The notes under the pieces: generated by a model
What the model saw: the letters and a program-made list of their open reading frames with translations, nothing else
Told to the model about the DNA's origin: nothing
Database searches by the model: none
Position numbers and translations under genes: made by a program
DNA from: an uncultured Verrucomicrobia subdivision 3 bacterium
GTDB lineage: Bacteria > Verrucomicrobiota > Verrucomicrobiia > Limisphaerales > UBA11358
Assembly: GCA_903850425.1 (NCBI GenBank)
Contig: CAINLR010000141.1
Location: 109,296-173,295 of the forward strand
Length of the DNA: 64,000 nt
Direction: 5' to 3'
Shown: positions 32,681 to 40,963 of the stretch, piece by piece
Position numbering within the stretch: the stretch's first letter is position 1
How the letters are laid out: each line of letters begins with the position of its first letter

Positions 32681-33563
32681 CCAGCCGCCAAAACGCCCGC
32701 GCCGCCGGCTGAAAATTATCAGCGCGCTGGTTTTCGCCACCGCACTTCTTGGAGCCATTTTCGTTTGGAACATCGGCGGCGTGCTCGTCGCTCCGGCCAA
32801 TCGTCCGGTTGGCCAGCCACCCGCGAACCTTGGCGCACAAGCCATCGAATTTCCCAGCGCCAGCGGGGCAACGCTGCACGGCTGGCTGGTGGCGGGCCAA
32901 CCGGGAAAAGGCGCGGTGGTGCTGATGCACGGCATCCACGCGAACCGGCTTTCGCTGGTGGCCCGCGCGGAATTTCTGGCGCGGGCCGGCTATGCGGTGC
33001 TGCTGTTTGACTTTCAAGGCCACGGTGAAAGCCCCGGCAAAACCATCACGTTCGGTTTTTTGGAAAGCCGCGACGCGACGGCCGCCGTGAAGTTGGTCCG
33101 CGAAAAATTTCCTGGTGAGAAGATCGGCGTCATCGGCATTTCGCTGGGCGCGGCGGCGGCGCTGCTGGCCGAACCACCATTGCCGGTGAACGCGCTGGTT
33201 TTGGAATCTTCGTATCCGACCATTTATCAGGCTACGGCAGATCGGATGAGGCAGCGCTTTGGATTTCTGGGGGAACTGGCGACGCCCCTGCTGGCCTGCC
33301 AATTGAAGCCACGCTTGGGCATTGGATTGGACGCTTTGAAGCCGATTCAGCACGCCGCGAAAATCACCACCCCGAAATTCTTCATCGCGGGCACCGCCGA
33401 CCGCGATACGACCTTGCCGGAGTCGCAGGCGTTATTTGCCGCCGCCGCCGAGCCGAAGCAGTGCTGGTGGCTGGACGGTGCCGGCCATGTGGACATGCAC
33501 GCCTTCGCCAAGGTCGAATACGAAAAACGGCTGTTGGAGTTCCTCGCGGTGCATTTGAATTAG
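32673..33563 (+). CDS. Alpha/beta hydrolase with N-terminal membrane anchor
   Basis: The protein is 296 aa from TTG 32673. The frame extends upstream but then only shadows KamA. A basic N-terminus precedes a membrane helix (about 15-34). The alpha/beta-hydrolase domain has an LMHGIHANR oxyanion motif, the nucleophile elbow GISLG at Ser157, and Asp/His in GTADRDTTLP and DGAGHVDMH. It probably hydrolyses an ester or amide on the periplasmic side. Substrate unknown. Confidence 0.85.
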   Translation: MSDQPPKRPRRRLKIISALVFATALLGAIFVWNIGGVLVAPANRPVGQPPANLGAQAIEFPSASGATLHGWLVAGQPGKGAVVLMHGIHANRLSLVARAEFLARAGYAVLLFDFQGHGESPGKTITFGFLESRDATAAVKLVREKFPGEKIGVIGISLGAAAALLAEPPLPVNALVLESSYPTIYQATADRMRQRFGFLGELATPLLACQLKPRLGIGLDALKPIQHAAKITTPKFFIAGTADRDTTLPESQALFAAAAEPKQCWWLDGAGHVDMHAFAKVEYEKRLLEFLAVHLN

Positions 33564-33624
33564 CGGTGCCGCGCTTCCCATTGGAGGGCCATGACCCGAT
33601 GCCAAACCAAGGTTCAAACTCGAC

Positions 33625-34191
33625 CTAAACCTTCGGCAGTTTTTCCTCCACCATTTCGCAGAGCGCGTGATAGAGAACCTTTTGTCCCTCCTGAATCCGC
33701 GCCGTCACCGTGCCGGGCACGATCAAGTCAATCGTCGCCACGCCTTTGGTGAAACCGCCGTCGCGCCCCAGAATGGCAATGCTCTCGACGCCCTTGCGAT
33801 TGGCCTCTTCCAACGCGCGCAAAATATTTTTGGATTTGCCGCTCGTGGTGATGCCGATGAGCACATCGCCTTTTTCCGCCAACCCCCAAACCTGCCGCGC
33901 AAAAATTTCGTCGGCGTGATAATCGTTGCAAACGGCGGTCATGAACTCGCCGTTGGCGGTGAGCGAGATGGCGGGATACGGCCGGCGTTCTTCGCGGAAG
34001 CGGCAGAGAAATTCCGTGGCCAGGTGCGTGGCGTCCGACGCGCTGCCACCATTGCCGCAGACGAGCAGCTTGTGGCCGCCGGTGAGCGCGCGCAACACCA
34101 GTTGCGCCGCGCGAGCCAGCGGTTCTTCCAGCGCGGTCAAGCCACGCAGGGTCGTGATGGAAGCTTCAATCGCCGATTGCAAATGCGTCAT
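33625..34191 (-). CDS. gmhA: Sedoheptulose 7-phosphate isomerase
   Basis: The protein is 188 aa and has the canonical GmhA motif CGNGGSASDATHLATEF (45-61) with the H-x3-E zinc pair. TTSGKSKNILRAL and the C-terminal QEGQKVLYHALCEM carry the Gln/His zinc residues. It converts sedoheptulose 7-phosphate to D-glycero-D-manno-heptose 7-phosphate. It lies about 15 kb from the heptose operon, which has its own, more diverged SIS protein. It is transcribed alone, convergent with the alpha/beta-hydrolase gene. Confidence 0.93.
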   Translation of the reverse strand: MTHLQSAIEASITTLRGLTALEEPLARAAQLVLRALTGGHKLLVCGNGGSASDATHLATEFLCRFREERRPYPAISLTANGEFMTAVCNDYHADEIFARQVWGLAEKGDVLIGITTSGKSKNILRALEEANRKGVESIAILGRDGGFTKGVATIDLIVPGTVTARIQEGQKVLYHALCEMVEEKLPKV

Positions 34192-34284
34192 GCGCGCAGG
34201 TTAAATGCTGGGCGTTGAAAGAAAAGTCGAAAGCCGCGCGGGAAAGAGCGGGCGGACGCAACGAAGGCCGGATTAATTCGTCCG

Positions 34285-35634
34285 TTATCCCACAGAGTTC
34301 TTCCGGCGTTGTTCCAGCGCCGCGTGAATCTGCGGTTCCAGCAATTCGTATTTTTGGTAGAACCAGACGGGGATCATGCTCAACCCGAAGAAAAATGCCG
34401 GCAGCCAGATGAAGCCGGCTTCGATGCCTTTCAACGATTGGGGCGCTTGTTCGACATTGGGAATGTAACCGTTGGCAGCCATGATCCACGCGGGCAACGC
34501 GCCACCGAGTCCGCTGCCGGCTTTCAAGCAAAACGCCGCGCCAAGGGCGGTCAACAGTCCGGCAGCGCGGATGCCGGTTTTCCAGTCGCCGTAATCCACG
34601 CTGTCCGCCAGCACCGAAAAGGGCATCGCCATCGCCATCCCGCTCGCGAGAAAACCAAACGCCCAGCCGGTCATGATCCATGCCAGAGACAGGTCGTTTC
34701 GCACCCCCAAATAAATGATGAGTTGGCCGACGACCAAGCCCAGCAGGCCGAAGAACCAGACATTGCGCTTGGAAGTCCAGCGGCAAAAAAACGGGAGCAG
34801 GAAGGCGGTGGTCAGCGAAATGAAATCCAGACTGTTGGCGAGGCCGATGAGGTCTTTGCGATGCAGGTTGTATTCAAAAAAATACGGCGCGATGCTCACG
34901 CGCGCGATGAAGGCGATCCAGAAAAACAAGCTGCTGGTAAAAATGATGAACCACGGCCAGTTGCCCCTCAACGCGCCAAAGCCATTCAAAAGCGGCTGCG
35001 GCTTGGGTTCTTCTTTGACGGTTTCTTCCAGATTTTTGAACGCCAACAGGAACAGCAGAATGGTTCCCGTCGCATACAGCGGCATGACAATCATGAAGCC
35101 TTTGCGGTCGTCGCCATGCCCGAAAAATTCCACCAAACGGAACGCGGTGAGGTTGACGAACAGCACGCCCAGCTTCGAGCCGAACATGCGAAAGCACGTC
35201 AGGGTCACCCGTTCGCGCGGGTCGGGGGTAAGCGCGGAAAGGATGGAGGTGACCGGGGTGTTGATACCTGTGTAGAGAATGCTGCAAACAATATAGGTTC
35301 CCGCCGCGTAGAAGATCTTCGCGGAGCCGCCCAAGTTGGGCGTCAAAAATGTCAGCACGCCAAAGACGGCAAACGGCACGCAGAGCCACAGAAACCACGG
35401 GCGGCTTTTGCCCCAGCGGCTGTGCGTCTTGTCAAAGATGATGCCCCAGACCGGCGCGTCAATCGCATCCACACAGCGCGCGACCAATAAAATCGTTCCG
35501 GCCGTGGCGGCAGAAATGCCGTAAACGTCCGTGTAAAATTTCAGGAGATAAAACGAAATGACACAGAATACGAGCTGCCCTGCCGTGTCGCTCGCCGCGT
35601 AGCTGAAGCGCTTGGTGTAGGAAGTTTTGGTCAT
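34285..35634 (-). CDS. GPH/MelB-type sugar:cation symporter (MFS)
   Basis: The protein (449 aa) is predicted to have 12 hydrophobic segments. The N-terminal motif RCVDAIDAPVWGIIFDKT and RWGKSRPWFLW are hallmark GPH loop signatures. It overlaps the upstream Gfo/Idh gene by 4 nt (ATGA) and lies at the 3' end of the glycan-degradation operon. Its probable role is import of oligosaccharides or monosaccharides released from pectin-type polymers. The transported sugar cannot be read from sequence. Confidence 0.93.
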   Translation of the reverse strand: MTKTSYTKRFSYAASDTAGQLVFCVISFYLLKFYTDVYGISAATAGTILLVARCVDAIDAPVWGIIFDKTHSRWGKSRPWFLWLCVPFAVFGVLTFLTPNLGGSAKIFYAAGTYIVCSILYTGINTPVTSILSALTPDPRERVTLTCFRMFGSKLGVLFVNLTAFRLVEFFGHGDDRKGFMIVMPLYATGTILLFLLAFKNLEETVKEEPKPQPLLNGFGALRGNWPWFIIFTSSLFFWIAFIARVSIAPYFFEYNLHRKDLIGLANSLDFISLTTAFLLPFFCRWTSKRNVWFFGLLGLVVGQLIIYLGVRNDLSLAWIMTGWAFGFLASGMAMAMPFSVLADSVDYGDWKTGIRAAGLLTALGAAFCLKAGSGLGGALPAWIMAANGYIPNVEQAPQSLKGIEAGFIWLPAFFFGLSMIPVWFYQKYELLEPQIHAALEQRRKNSVG

Positions 35635-36713
35635 GGCTTCAACAAATCAGTCAGACCAGATCGCGCCAGCACGTCCGCAATTTTCACCGGCAAACCGCGG
35701 ACGCAGGCTTCTTCCATCGCCTGCATCAGCGCGACGGTGACGATGCCTTCGCTCACGTCGGGTTTCGGAGCTTCGCCGGCAGCGAGGCAGCGCGCGAAGT
35801 ATTCAATGTAGTTTTGATATTCGCCCGCATGATGGGAATGGCCGCCGAAACGGAAAAAGTAATCATCCTTGTCCTCGAAGGTCTCCACGACCGACTGCTC
35901 GCCAATTTTCCATGCGTAACGCAGATCGTAGTAATCACCCTGGCTCGCGCCGTTCGCGCAGCGCAGGATGCAGCTCATGTTGCTGTCGCGTTGGAGCGGA
36001 ATCACCGGGCTGTTGTAAGTGCCGCTGACGCGCGCGGGAATGCCGGCGGCAGATTTGAAAATGAACTGGAACGTGTCATCATTTTTTAAACCCAGTTCGC
36101 GACCGTTTTTGCTCAACGACGAATAGCCCATGACCTCGGCGATGTCCGGCAGATACCAGCGCATCAGATCCACCGGATGACTCAAGCCGCCGTAAAGCCA
36201 TTTGAACGCCTCGGTCTTGGCCCAGCCCTTCTTCAAAAACCAGCGATGGTCGGCGTTGTAATAGGCTTCGAGGGTGATGATGTCGCCGAACACACCGCTC
36301 TCGAAATGTTTTCGCTGACGAGCGAACGGCGCAAAGAAGCGCGAGCTTTGCCCGACCATCACGGCTTTGCCCGATTCTTTCTGCGCCGACAAAACCTCCC
36401 TGGCCTGCGACAAGTCATTGAGAAAAGGTTTGGTGCAAATGACGTGTTTGCCGGCACGCAGCGCCTTGATGACATGCTCTGCGTGCAGATGATCCGGCGT
36501 GTAAATGCCGACGACGTCCACGTCTTTATTGGCGAGCAACTCGTCCATTGAAGTCGTGAAGTTGTCCAAGTTGAATTCGTGGCAACGCTCACGACCAAGC
36601 GATTCGTTGAGATCGCAGAGCTGGATGACATTCCAAAGCTCGCTGTGCAACGCGCCAGAAATAATGCTCCGACCTTCGCCCAAACCGAGAACGCCCAGAC
36701 CTAGTTTTTTCAT
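35631..36713 (-). CDS. Gfo/Idh/MocA-family oxidoreductase
   Basis: The protein is 360 aa from ATG 36713 (MKKLGLGVLGLGEGRSI). The Rossmann motif is GVLGLGEG; the usual EKP motif appears as HVICTKPFLND, with Thr in place of Glu. The C-terminal domain has SHPVDLMRWYLPD and FRFGGHSHHAGEY. It is a sugar or uronate dehydrogenase candidate in a sugar-use operon, overlapping the symporter gene by 4 nt. Next upstream is the GxxExxY cassette. Confidence 0.92.
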   Translation of the reverse strand: MKKLGLGVLGLGEGRSIISGALHSELWNVIQLCDLNESLGRERCHEFNLDNFTTSMDELLANKDVDVVGIYTPDHLHAEHVIKALRAGKHVICTKPFLNDLSQAREVLSAQKESGKAVMVGQSSRFFAPFARQRKHFESGVFGDIITLEAYYNADHRWFLKKGWAKTEAFKWLYGGLSHPVDLMRWYLPDIAEVMGYSSLSKNGRELGLKNDDTFQFIFKSAAGIPARVSGTYNSPVIPLQRDSNMSCILRCANGASQGDYYDLRYAWKIGEQSVVETFEDKDDYFFRFGGHSHHAGEYQNYIEYFARCLAAGEAPKPDVSEGIVTVALMQAMEEACVRGLPVKIADVLARSGLTDLLKP

Positions 36714-36719
36714 AAAGGA

Positions 36720-36756
36720 TTTATTTAACCGCAAAGAGCGCAAAGAGCGCAGAGAT
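36720..36756. repeat. Right arm of the cassette, GCAAAGAGC-type repeat
   Basis: The arm comprises AACCGCAAAGAGCGCAAAGA followed by GCGCAGAG. It encodes the last residues of the GxxExxY protein (ALFALFAVK) and supplies its stop codon. Confidence 0.6.
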
Positions 36757-37167
36757 CAAAAGCGAGAAGCTCCCGGGAGATTTCGGCTGTGACATCCCTG
36801 ACCATGCGAACTTGCGAATCTCAAATTTGTAGGAGCCAAAGTTGATGAGCAGACCGTGTTCGAGCCGTGCCGATTTCAAATAGCCGAGAATCTGCGCCTC
36901 GTGCTCCGGGGCAAGCGCCTTGGCAGTTTTGAGTTCGACAATCAGCAAATCCTCGACGAGCAGGTCAGCCAGATATTCTCCAATCAGAGTTCCGTCCTCG
37001 TCGAAAACATTAATGGGCTGCTGCTGTTTCACCTTCAAGCCCACTTTGGTCAGCCGGTGTGCCAGCGCGTTCTCGTAAACCTTTTCAAGATGCCCGTGCG
37101 CATGATAGACGTGAATGTCATAAGCCGTCTGCCGCACCTGATCACACAATGCCTTGATGTCATTCAT
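36721..37167 (-). CDS. GxxExxY protein (predicted PD-(D/E)XK-like nuclease fold)
   Basis: The protein is 148 aa from ATG 37167; an earlier ATG at 37254 would only read a repeat. GHLEKVYENAL (about residues 24-34) is the family's GxxExxY signature. The D-x(n)-E-x-K set in DLLVEDLLIVELKTAK (about 69-84) fits a PD-(D/E)XK nuclease core. The family is widespread but of unknown function. The gene interrupts an otherwise sugar-related operon between DUF3826 and an oxidoreductase. Its ends are made of imperfect inverted repeats, so I treat it as a possible mobile cassette. Confidence 0.85.
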   Translation of the reverse strand: MNDIKALCDQVRQTAYDIHVYHAHGHLEKVYENALAHRLTKVGLKVKQQQPINVFDEDGTLIGEYLADLLVEDLLIVELKTAKALAPEHEAQILGYLKSARLEHGLLINFGSYKFEIRKFAWSGMSQPKSPGSFSLLISALFALFAVK

Positions 37168-37182
37168 ATTTTTCCTTTCTTT

Positions 37183-37214
37183 GAGTTCTCTGTGTTCTTT
37201 ACGGTGAAATAAAT
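37183..37214. repeat. Left arm of the cassette, 'TTCTCTGTGTTCTTTACGG' repeat
   Basis: GAGTTCTCTGTGTTCTTTAC (then GGTGAAATAAAT) is the inverted counterpart of the arm at 36720. On the minus strand it lies just upstream of the GxxExxY start codon. Confidence 0.6.
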
Positions 37215-37853
37215 TTATTTGGCGGCGGCTTTGTCTTTTTGCTTCGCACCCCATTCCTTCCGCGCCTTGGTTTCATCCACGCCTTCCTTGGAAAGATAAT
37301 TGGCAATGCGGCCTTTATATTTTTTGAAAATTGCCGACTTTTCGTCGGCGCTGCCACCGTCCATTGCTTCCTCACGGGCAGTCTTGAGGGTTTCCAGAAT
37401 GTGCGCCTTCTGCGCGTCCGTCAGCGTGGGAATAATTTCGCAATACGCGTCGTAGGTCACTTTGACTTTGTTGTAGGTCATCTTGTCTTTGACCTGCTCG
37501 ACCTGAGACGGCGCAAGGCTCTCCGAAAGTTTGGTGACAAAGCCGTCGTGAATCGTCTTGAGCGTAGCTCGGATTTGCGCCACGACATTTGTGTCCTTGG
37601 CAGACGCTTTCAATTTGGCGTCATTCTCGTCATGCCACGCCTTCAAGGCGCGATACTGGGCAATGATGGCATCGTGAACTTTTACAGTCTTGTCCGCGTC
37701 AGTCAGCGCGAGGACTTTCAAAATATCCGCCGTTCGGCCTTCGATGGCGGCGGTGTAACCGGCCTCGATTTGCTGGGGTGTTGAATTAGTTTCCGCCGCG
37801 AAGGCAAAGACGGAAAACAGCGCAATCGCCGTAATGAGGATTATCTTTTTCAT
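37215..37853 (-). CDS. DUF3826-type secreted protein
   Basis: The protein (212 aa) has a signal peptide (1-19, MKKIILITAIALFSVFAFA). The mature part is helical, with repeated Lys/Ala/Asp-rich patterns such as AEIEGRTADILKVLALTDADK-like stretches (about 35-55) and SLAPSQVEQVKDKMTYNKV. It fits the DUF3826 family, whose members often sit in rhamnogalacturonan/pectin loci; the family function is unknown. It belongs to the same minus-strand operon as the glycosidases. Confidence 0.82.
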   Translation of the reverse strand: MKKIILITAIALFSVFAFAAETNSTPQQIEAGYTAAIEGRTADILKVLALTDADKTVKVHDAIIAQYRALKAWHDENDAKLKASAKDTNVVAQIRATLKTIHDGFVTKLSESLAPSQVEQVKDKMTYNKVKVTYDAYCEIIPTLTDAQKAHILETLKTAREEAMDGGSADEKSAIFKKYKGRIANYLSKEGVDETKARKEWGAKQKDKAAAK

Positions 37854-37861
37854 AAATCAAT

Positions 37862-38887
37862 TTAGTTGAGTGCCGCCTGACTTTTCAGCAGGCCGTCGAG
37901 AATTTCGCGCGGAACCTTGATCGCCGTGCCGTGCTTGTGATTTTCAGGAAATGAAACTTCCTTGGTCACGTTGGTGAAAGTTTTGAAATCGCGGGTTTTC
38001 GCTGCGCCATAAACCTTCTCGCGATAGGCATCGAAGTAAATCAGCCAGTCGTCGCCCACCTTCAACGCGCACGGTCCTTCGGTAAATTTTTGCGTGAACG
38101 GTTCGGAGACATTTTTCCACGGGCCGCACGGGAAATCCGCGAAGGCAACGCGCAGGTTGAGCCGTGGGCGGGAATTATCTTTGTGCACGAGAACGTAGCG
38201 CCCGGCGTCTTTCAAAACAAAACCGTCAATCACGCTGAAGCCCGGATCGAAAAACAGTTTTGCCGGCGCGAAGTTTGTGAAGTCGCGTGTCGTCGTGAAA
38301 TAAAGCCGGTGGTTGTTGTTCGTCGCCTCAAGTTTGTCGGCAAAGCGTCCGGGAATTGTCGAAGCCCAGACGATGATGTAGCAGCCGCCGTAAGGAGGCT
38401 CTGATTCATTTCGGCTGTTGATTTGAGCCTCCGGCCGTCGGCGGCCACGCAAACCATCATCGTAAAACAGCTCCGGTGCCCAGACATTCACGGTCGTCGG
38501 TTCGTTCGTCATCACAGGAACAAATTTCTGCTCCGACCAGTGGATCAAATCGCGTGAACTCGCGCAGCCGAAACCCTGGTCCCCATGCCAGCCGGCCGTC
38601 CAGACGAGGTGAAACATTCCATCCGGCCCGCGCAGCAGACTCGGATCACGAAATTGCCGGCTCACGCCGGCTTTCGCCTCAAGAAAAGTTCCCGGCACAT
38701 TTGTCCAGTGATAGCCGTCGAAGCTGTAAAGGAAACGGAGAAACTTCTGGTCAGCATCGCGAAACGAAGTGAATAAATAAGCAGAATTATTTTTTGCTGG
38801 AGGCAACTTGCTCGCGCACGAGGCACAAGCCAGCAACATCGCCACCAGCCATGCCGATGAGATTCTTTCGAGCGGACGACTTCGCAT
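37862..38887 (-). CDS. GH43-like secreted glycosidase/lipoprotein
   Basis: The protein is 341 aa from ATG 38887 (a start at 38908 or 38983 would read a repeat). The signal segment VAMLLACASCAS has a lipobox-like Cys. The five-blade propeller pattern is suggested by FTSFRDADQKFLRFLYSFDGYHWTN-like repeats, QFRDPSLLRGPDG, WAPELFYDDG, PGFSVIDGF and FTEGPCALKVGDDWLIYFDA. It fits a GH43-type arabinosidase or galactosidase; the subfamily is uncertain. Between WAPELFYDDG and CYIIVWAST lies an in-frame 71-bp palindromic repeat that adds about 24 residues. Confidence 0.82.
   Translation of the reverse strand: MRSRPLERISSAWLVAMLLACASCASKLPPAKNNSAYLFTSFRDADQKFLRFLYSFDGYHWTNVPGTFLEAKAGVSRQFRDPSLLRGPDGMFHLVWTAGWHGDQGFGCASSRDLIHWSEQKFVPVMTNEPTTVNVWAPELFYDDGLRGRRRPEAQINSRNESEPPYGGCYIIVWASTIPGRFADKLEATNNNHRLYFTTTRDFTNFAPAKLFFDPGFSVIDGFVLKDAGRYVLVHKDNSRPRLNLRVAFADFPCGPWKNVSEPFTQKFTEGPCALKVGDDWLIYFDAYREKVYGAAKTRDFKTFTNVTKEVSFPENHKHGTAIKVPREILDGLLKSQAALN
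38378..38448. repeat. 71-bp palindromic repeat inserted in frame in the GH43-like gene
   Basis: The left arm GTAGCAGCCGCCGTAAGGAG (then GCTC) is an inverted copy of the right arm, whose complement reads GTGGCCGCCGACGGCCGGAG (then GCTC). It is the same family as the gmhB repeat at 18731. The insertion lies in a loop between two beta-strands of the propeller fold and keeps the reading frame open. Confidence 0.78.
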
Positions 38888-38909
38888 GATTGCCAGGCAT
38901 ATGTTCATT

Positions 38910-38946
38910 GTGTTCTCTGCGTTCTTTGCGGTTAATTTCGTGGCAG
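38910..38946. repeat. Solo 'TTCTCTGCGTTCTTTGCGGTTAA' repeat at the GH43/GH127 junction
   Basis: GTGTTCTCTGCGTTCTTTGC (then GGTTAATTTCG) is a near-copy of the cassette arms at 36720 and 37183. It provides the stop codon of the GH127 gene and most of the longer frame in front of the GH43-like gene. Confidence 0.65.
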
Positions 38947-40938
38947 CCAGACCGACATTTCGGAGGGTCCGCGATTTTGCCACACCGAATACGGAATGAA
39001 TTTCACGTTGATCGGCTTCAGCTCGACCGGCTGAAATTCGCGATATAATTTACCGCGCCAGTTCTCCCCTGTCCGCGCCAGCACCTTGCCTTCGAGAACT
39101 ACAATGCCATCCAATAATCGCCGGTCATAGCGCGCCATCAGCTTGATATCCGTAGGAATCAGCACGTCGGAAATGTTCACCCCCGGCGGCAAGTCGGGCG
39201 ACTCCAGACAATAAACCACCGGCCCGCGCTGGATGGCCACTTGATTCAAATCTTCCTCCACGAGCGGGTTTGCTTCCATCATCCGCACGGGCATTGGCAG
39301 ATCCACGTCCACAAAATCACCCGTCTCCCAGACGCGGCGAATTTCTGCGTAGGTCACCATCATGGCAGGCTCCGCCGGACGATTATTCACCCGCACACTT
39401 GCGCCCGCCGCCCAGCCGGGGATCCGCAGCTTCAAGGCAAATTCTTTCTTTCCGCCGGCCGCAATTTTTATCCGCACGCGTCCGCTCCACGGAAATTCGG
39501 TTTCCTGCACCAGCTTGATTTTTTCACCGGCAAGTTCCGTCACGAGCGCGCTGCCGCCATAGAGGTTCACCCAGATCGCGTCGGCTGATTTGCCATAAGC
39601 GTAGCCAGCCGATTCAGCAATGGTGCGAACCAGATTTGGCGGACAGCAAAACGAACTCACAAACGGCACGCGCGTCCGCGACCAGCGCAACGTCGTCGGC
39701 AATGGATCCGTGACGCGCAAGGGATTGGAATAAAAATAATTTGTGCCATCGAGCGCAACGCCCGACAGCACGCTGTTGTAAAGTTCCAGTTCCACCACGT
39801 CCATGAACTTCGCCTCGCCGGTTGCGCGAAACATCCGCCAGTTCCACAGCGCATTGCCGATGTTCGCGCAGGTCTCGTTGTGCGCGGTGGTGTTGGGCAG
39901 TTGAAAATTCCGGCCGTAGGACTGATGCACCTTGGTGATGCCGGATTGATAACTTGCCGCGTCCGGCGCAGCTCCGTCGTAAAGCGCACCGCAGCCGCCG
40001 GTGAGATACATTTTTTTGGTGACGACGTTCGTCCAGATTTCGAGCAGCGGTCTCCACAAATTCGGGTCGCCAGTTTCCAGAAATAAATCTGCCGCCCCCG
40101 CGTAAAGATAATTGGCGCGCACCGCATGACCTTCCGCCTCGGTCTGCCTGCCAAAGGGAATTCGATCCTGGTTGTCGCTGCTGCCGTCCTTCACCAAATC
40201 GCGCATGGCCAGCAACCTTTTCGCCAGCGCGAGATAGCGCGGTTCGCCCGTGGCGCGATACAGTTCCACGATGCCCATGTAATGCGACGGACAGATATTT
40301 TGCAGCGCGAGTTCCGGCGTCGGGGTTTTGAAAACTCCGTCCAGACAGGCGGCCGCCTGGCGCGCGATGACGAGGAAATTGGTTTTGCCCGTAACGCGAT
40401 AGTGCACGCTCGCCGCCGTCAACAACTGCCCCAGGTTATACACTTCCCAACGGCCCCGATCCTGAAACGGCGCGATGTTGGAATTCGTCTCACGCTGATG
40501 CAACTGCACCCAGGTATCCAGATAGCCGTTCGTCGCCTGCCCCCGCGCAATGACCGCAATGACTTCATCCAGTTTTTCATTGAGGCGCGCATCATTCGTC
40601 ACCGCCAGCGTCGCACTTGCGCCCTCAAGAAACTTGTAGAAATCGCCGTCGTTGAAGGACGCTCCGTGCGGCTTGCCATCAACCAATCCGGCCAGAATTT
40701 CAAAATTGAAATAAAACTGGCTGTAATTCGTGCCCTGCATCAACCGCGCCATGCCCGGCACCATCTGCGTGCGGCACAGTTCAAAACGATCCGCCCAAAA
40801 GCCATCCGTCCAGCGTGCCTCGCCCGGCGCGAGCGGCTCGACTTTGGCGAACGGGCTTGAGCTGCCGGCAAAGACCGCATTGGCTGCAACGCAAAACAGT
40901 GAAGCCCAAACCAGCCGGCTGGAAATCTTTCGTGTCAT
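38932..40938 (-). CDS. GH127 beta-L-arabinofuranosidase
   Basis: The protein is 668 aa from ATG 40938, after a repeat that extends the frame to 40983. A signal sequence (about 1-24) is followed by the (alpha/alpha)6 barrel of the DUF1680 family. ETCANIG places the catalytic Glu355 and a zinc Cys357, and SFCCPPNL the Cys431-Cys432 pair, both diagnostic for GH127. It cleaves terminal beta-L-arabinofuranosides, as in arabinogalactan or rhamnogalacturonan side chains. It lies between GH43-like and GH67-like genes. Start and stop codons are both embedded in repeats. Confidence 0.92.
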   Translation of the reverse strand: MTRKISSRLVWASLFCVAANAVFAGSSSPFAKVEPLAPGEARWTDGFWADRFELCRTQMVPGMARLMQGTNYSQFYFNFEILAGLVDGKPHGASFNDGDFYKFLEGASATLAVTNDARLNEKLDEVIAVIARGQATNGYLDTWVQLHQRETNSNIAPFQDRGRWEVYNLGQLLTAASVHYRVTGKTNFLVIARQAAACLDGVFKTPTPELALQNICPSHYMGIVELYRATGEPRYLALAKRLLAMRDLVKDGSSDNQDRIPFGRQTEAEGHAVRANYLYAGAADLFLETGDPNLWRPLLEIWTNVVTKKMYLTGGCGALYDGAAPDAASYQSGITKVHQSYGRNFQLPNTTAHNETCANIGNALWNWRMFRATGEAKFMDVVELELYNSVLSGVALDGTNYFYSNPLRVTDPLPTTLRWSRTRVPFVSSFCCPPNLVRTIAESAGYAYGKSADAIWVNLYGGSALVTELAGEKIKLVQETEFPWSGRVRIKIAAGGKKEFALKLRIPGWAAGASVRVNNRPAEPAMMVTYAEIRRVWETGDFVDVDLPMPVRMMEANPLVEEDLNQVAIQRGPVVYCLESPDLPPGVNISDVLIPTDIKLMARYDRRLLDGIVVLEGKVLARTGENWRGKLYREFQPVELKPINVKFIPYSVWQNRGPSEMSVWLPRN

Positions 40939-40957
40939 TTCGTGTGTTTCGTGGTTC
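40929..40957. repeat. 'TTTCGTGTCATTTCGTGTGTTTCGTGG' repeat
   Basis: Three TTTCGTGT-type units follow one another, and the middle one carries, in complement, the ATG of the GH127 gene. A close copy with GTTCGTGTCATTTGTGTGTT lies at 43901. Confidence 0.65.
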
Positions 40958-40963
40958 TTAAAA

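Larger units (their letters stand above)
36720..37214. mobile_element. Candidate cassette: GxxExxY gene between imperfect terminal inverted repeats
   Basis: The arm at 36720-36756 reads TTTATTTAACCGCAAAGAGC on the plus strand and continues GCAAAGAGCGCAGAG. The arm at 37183-37214, on the complementary strand, reads TTTATTTCACCGTAAAGAAC and continues ACAGAGAAC. The two arms mirror each other with a few mismatches and an extra unit, and enclose exactly one gene. Solo sequences of the same kind lie at 38910, 40929 and 43901. Mobility is inferred; no target-site duplication has been verified. Confidence 0.5.
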
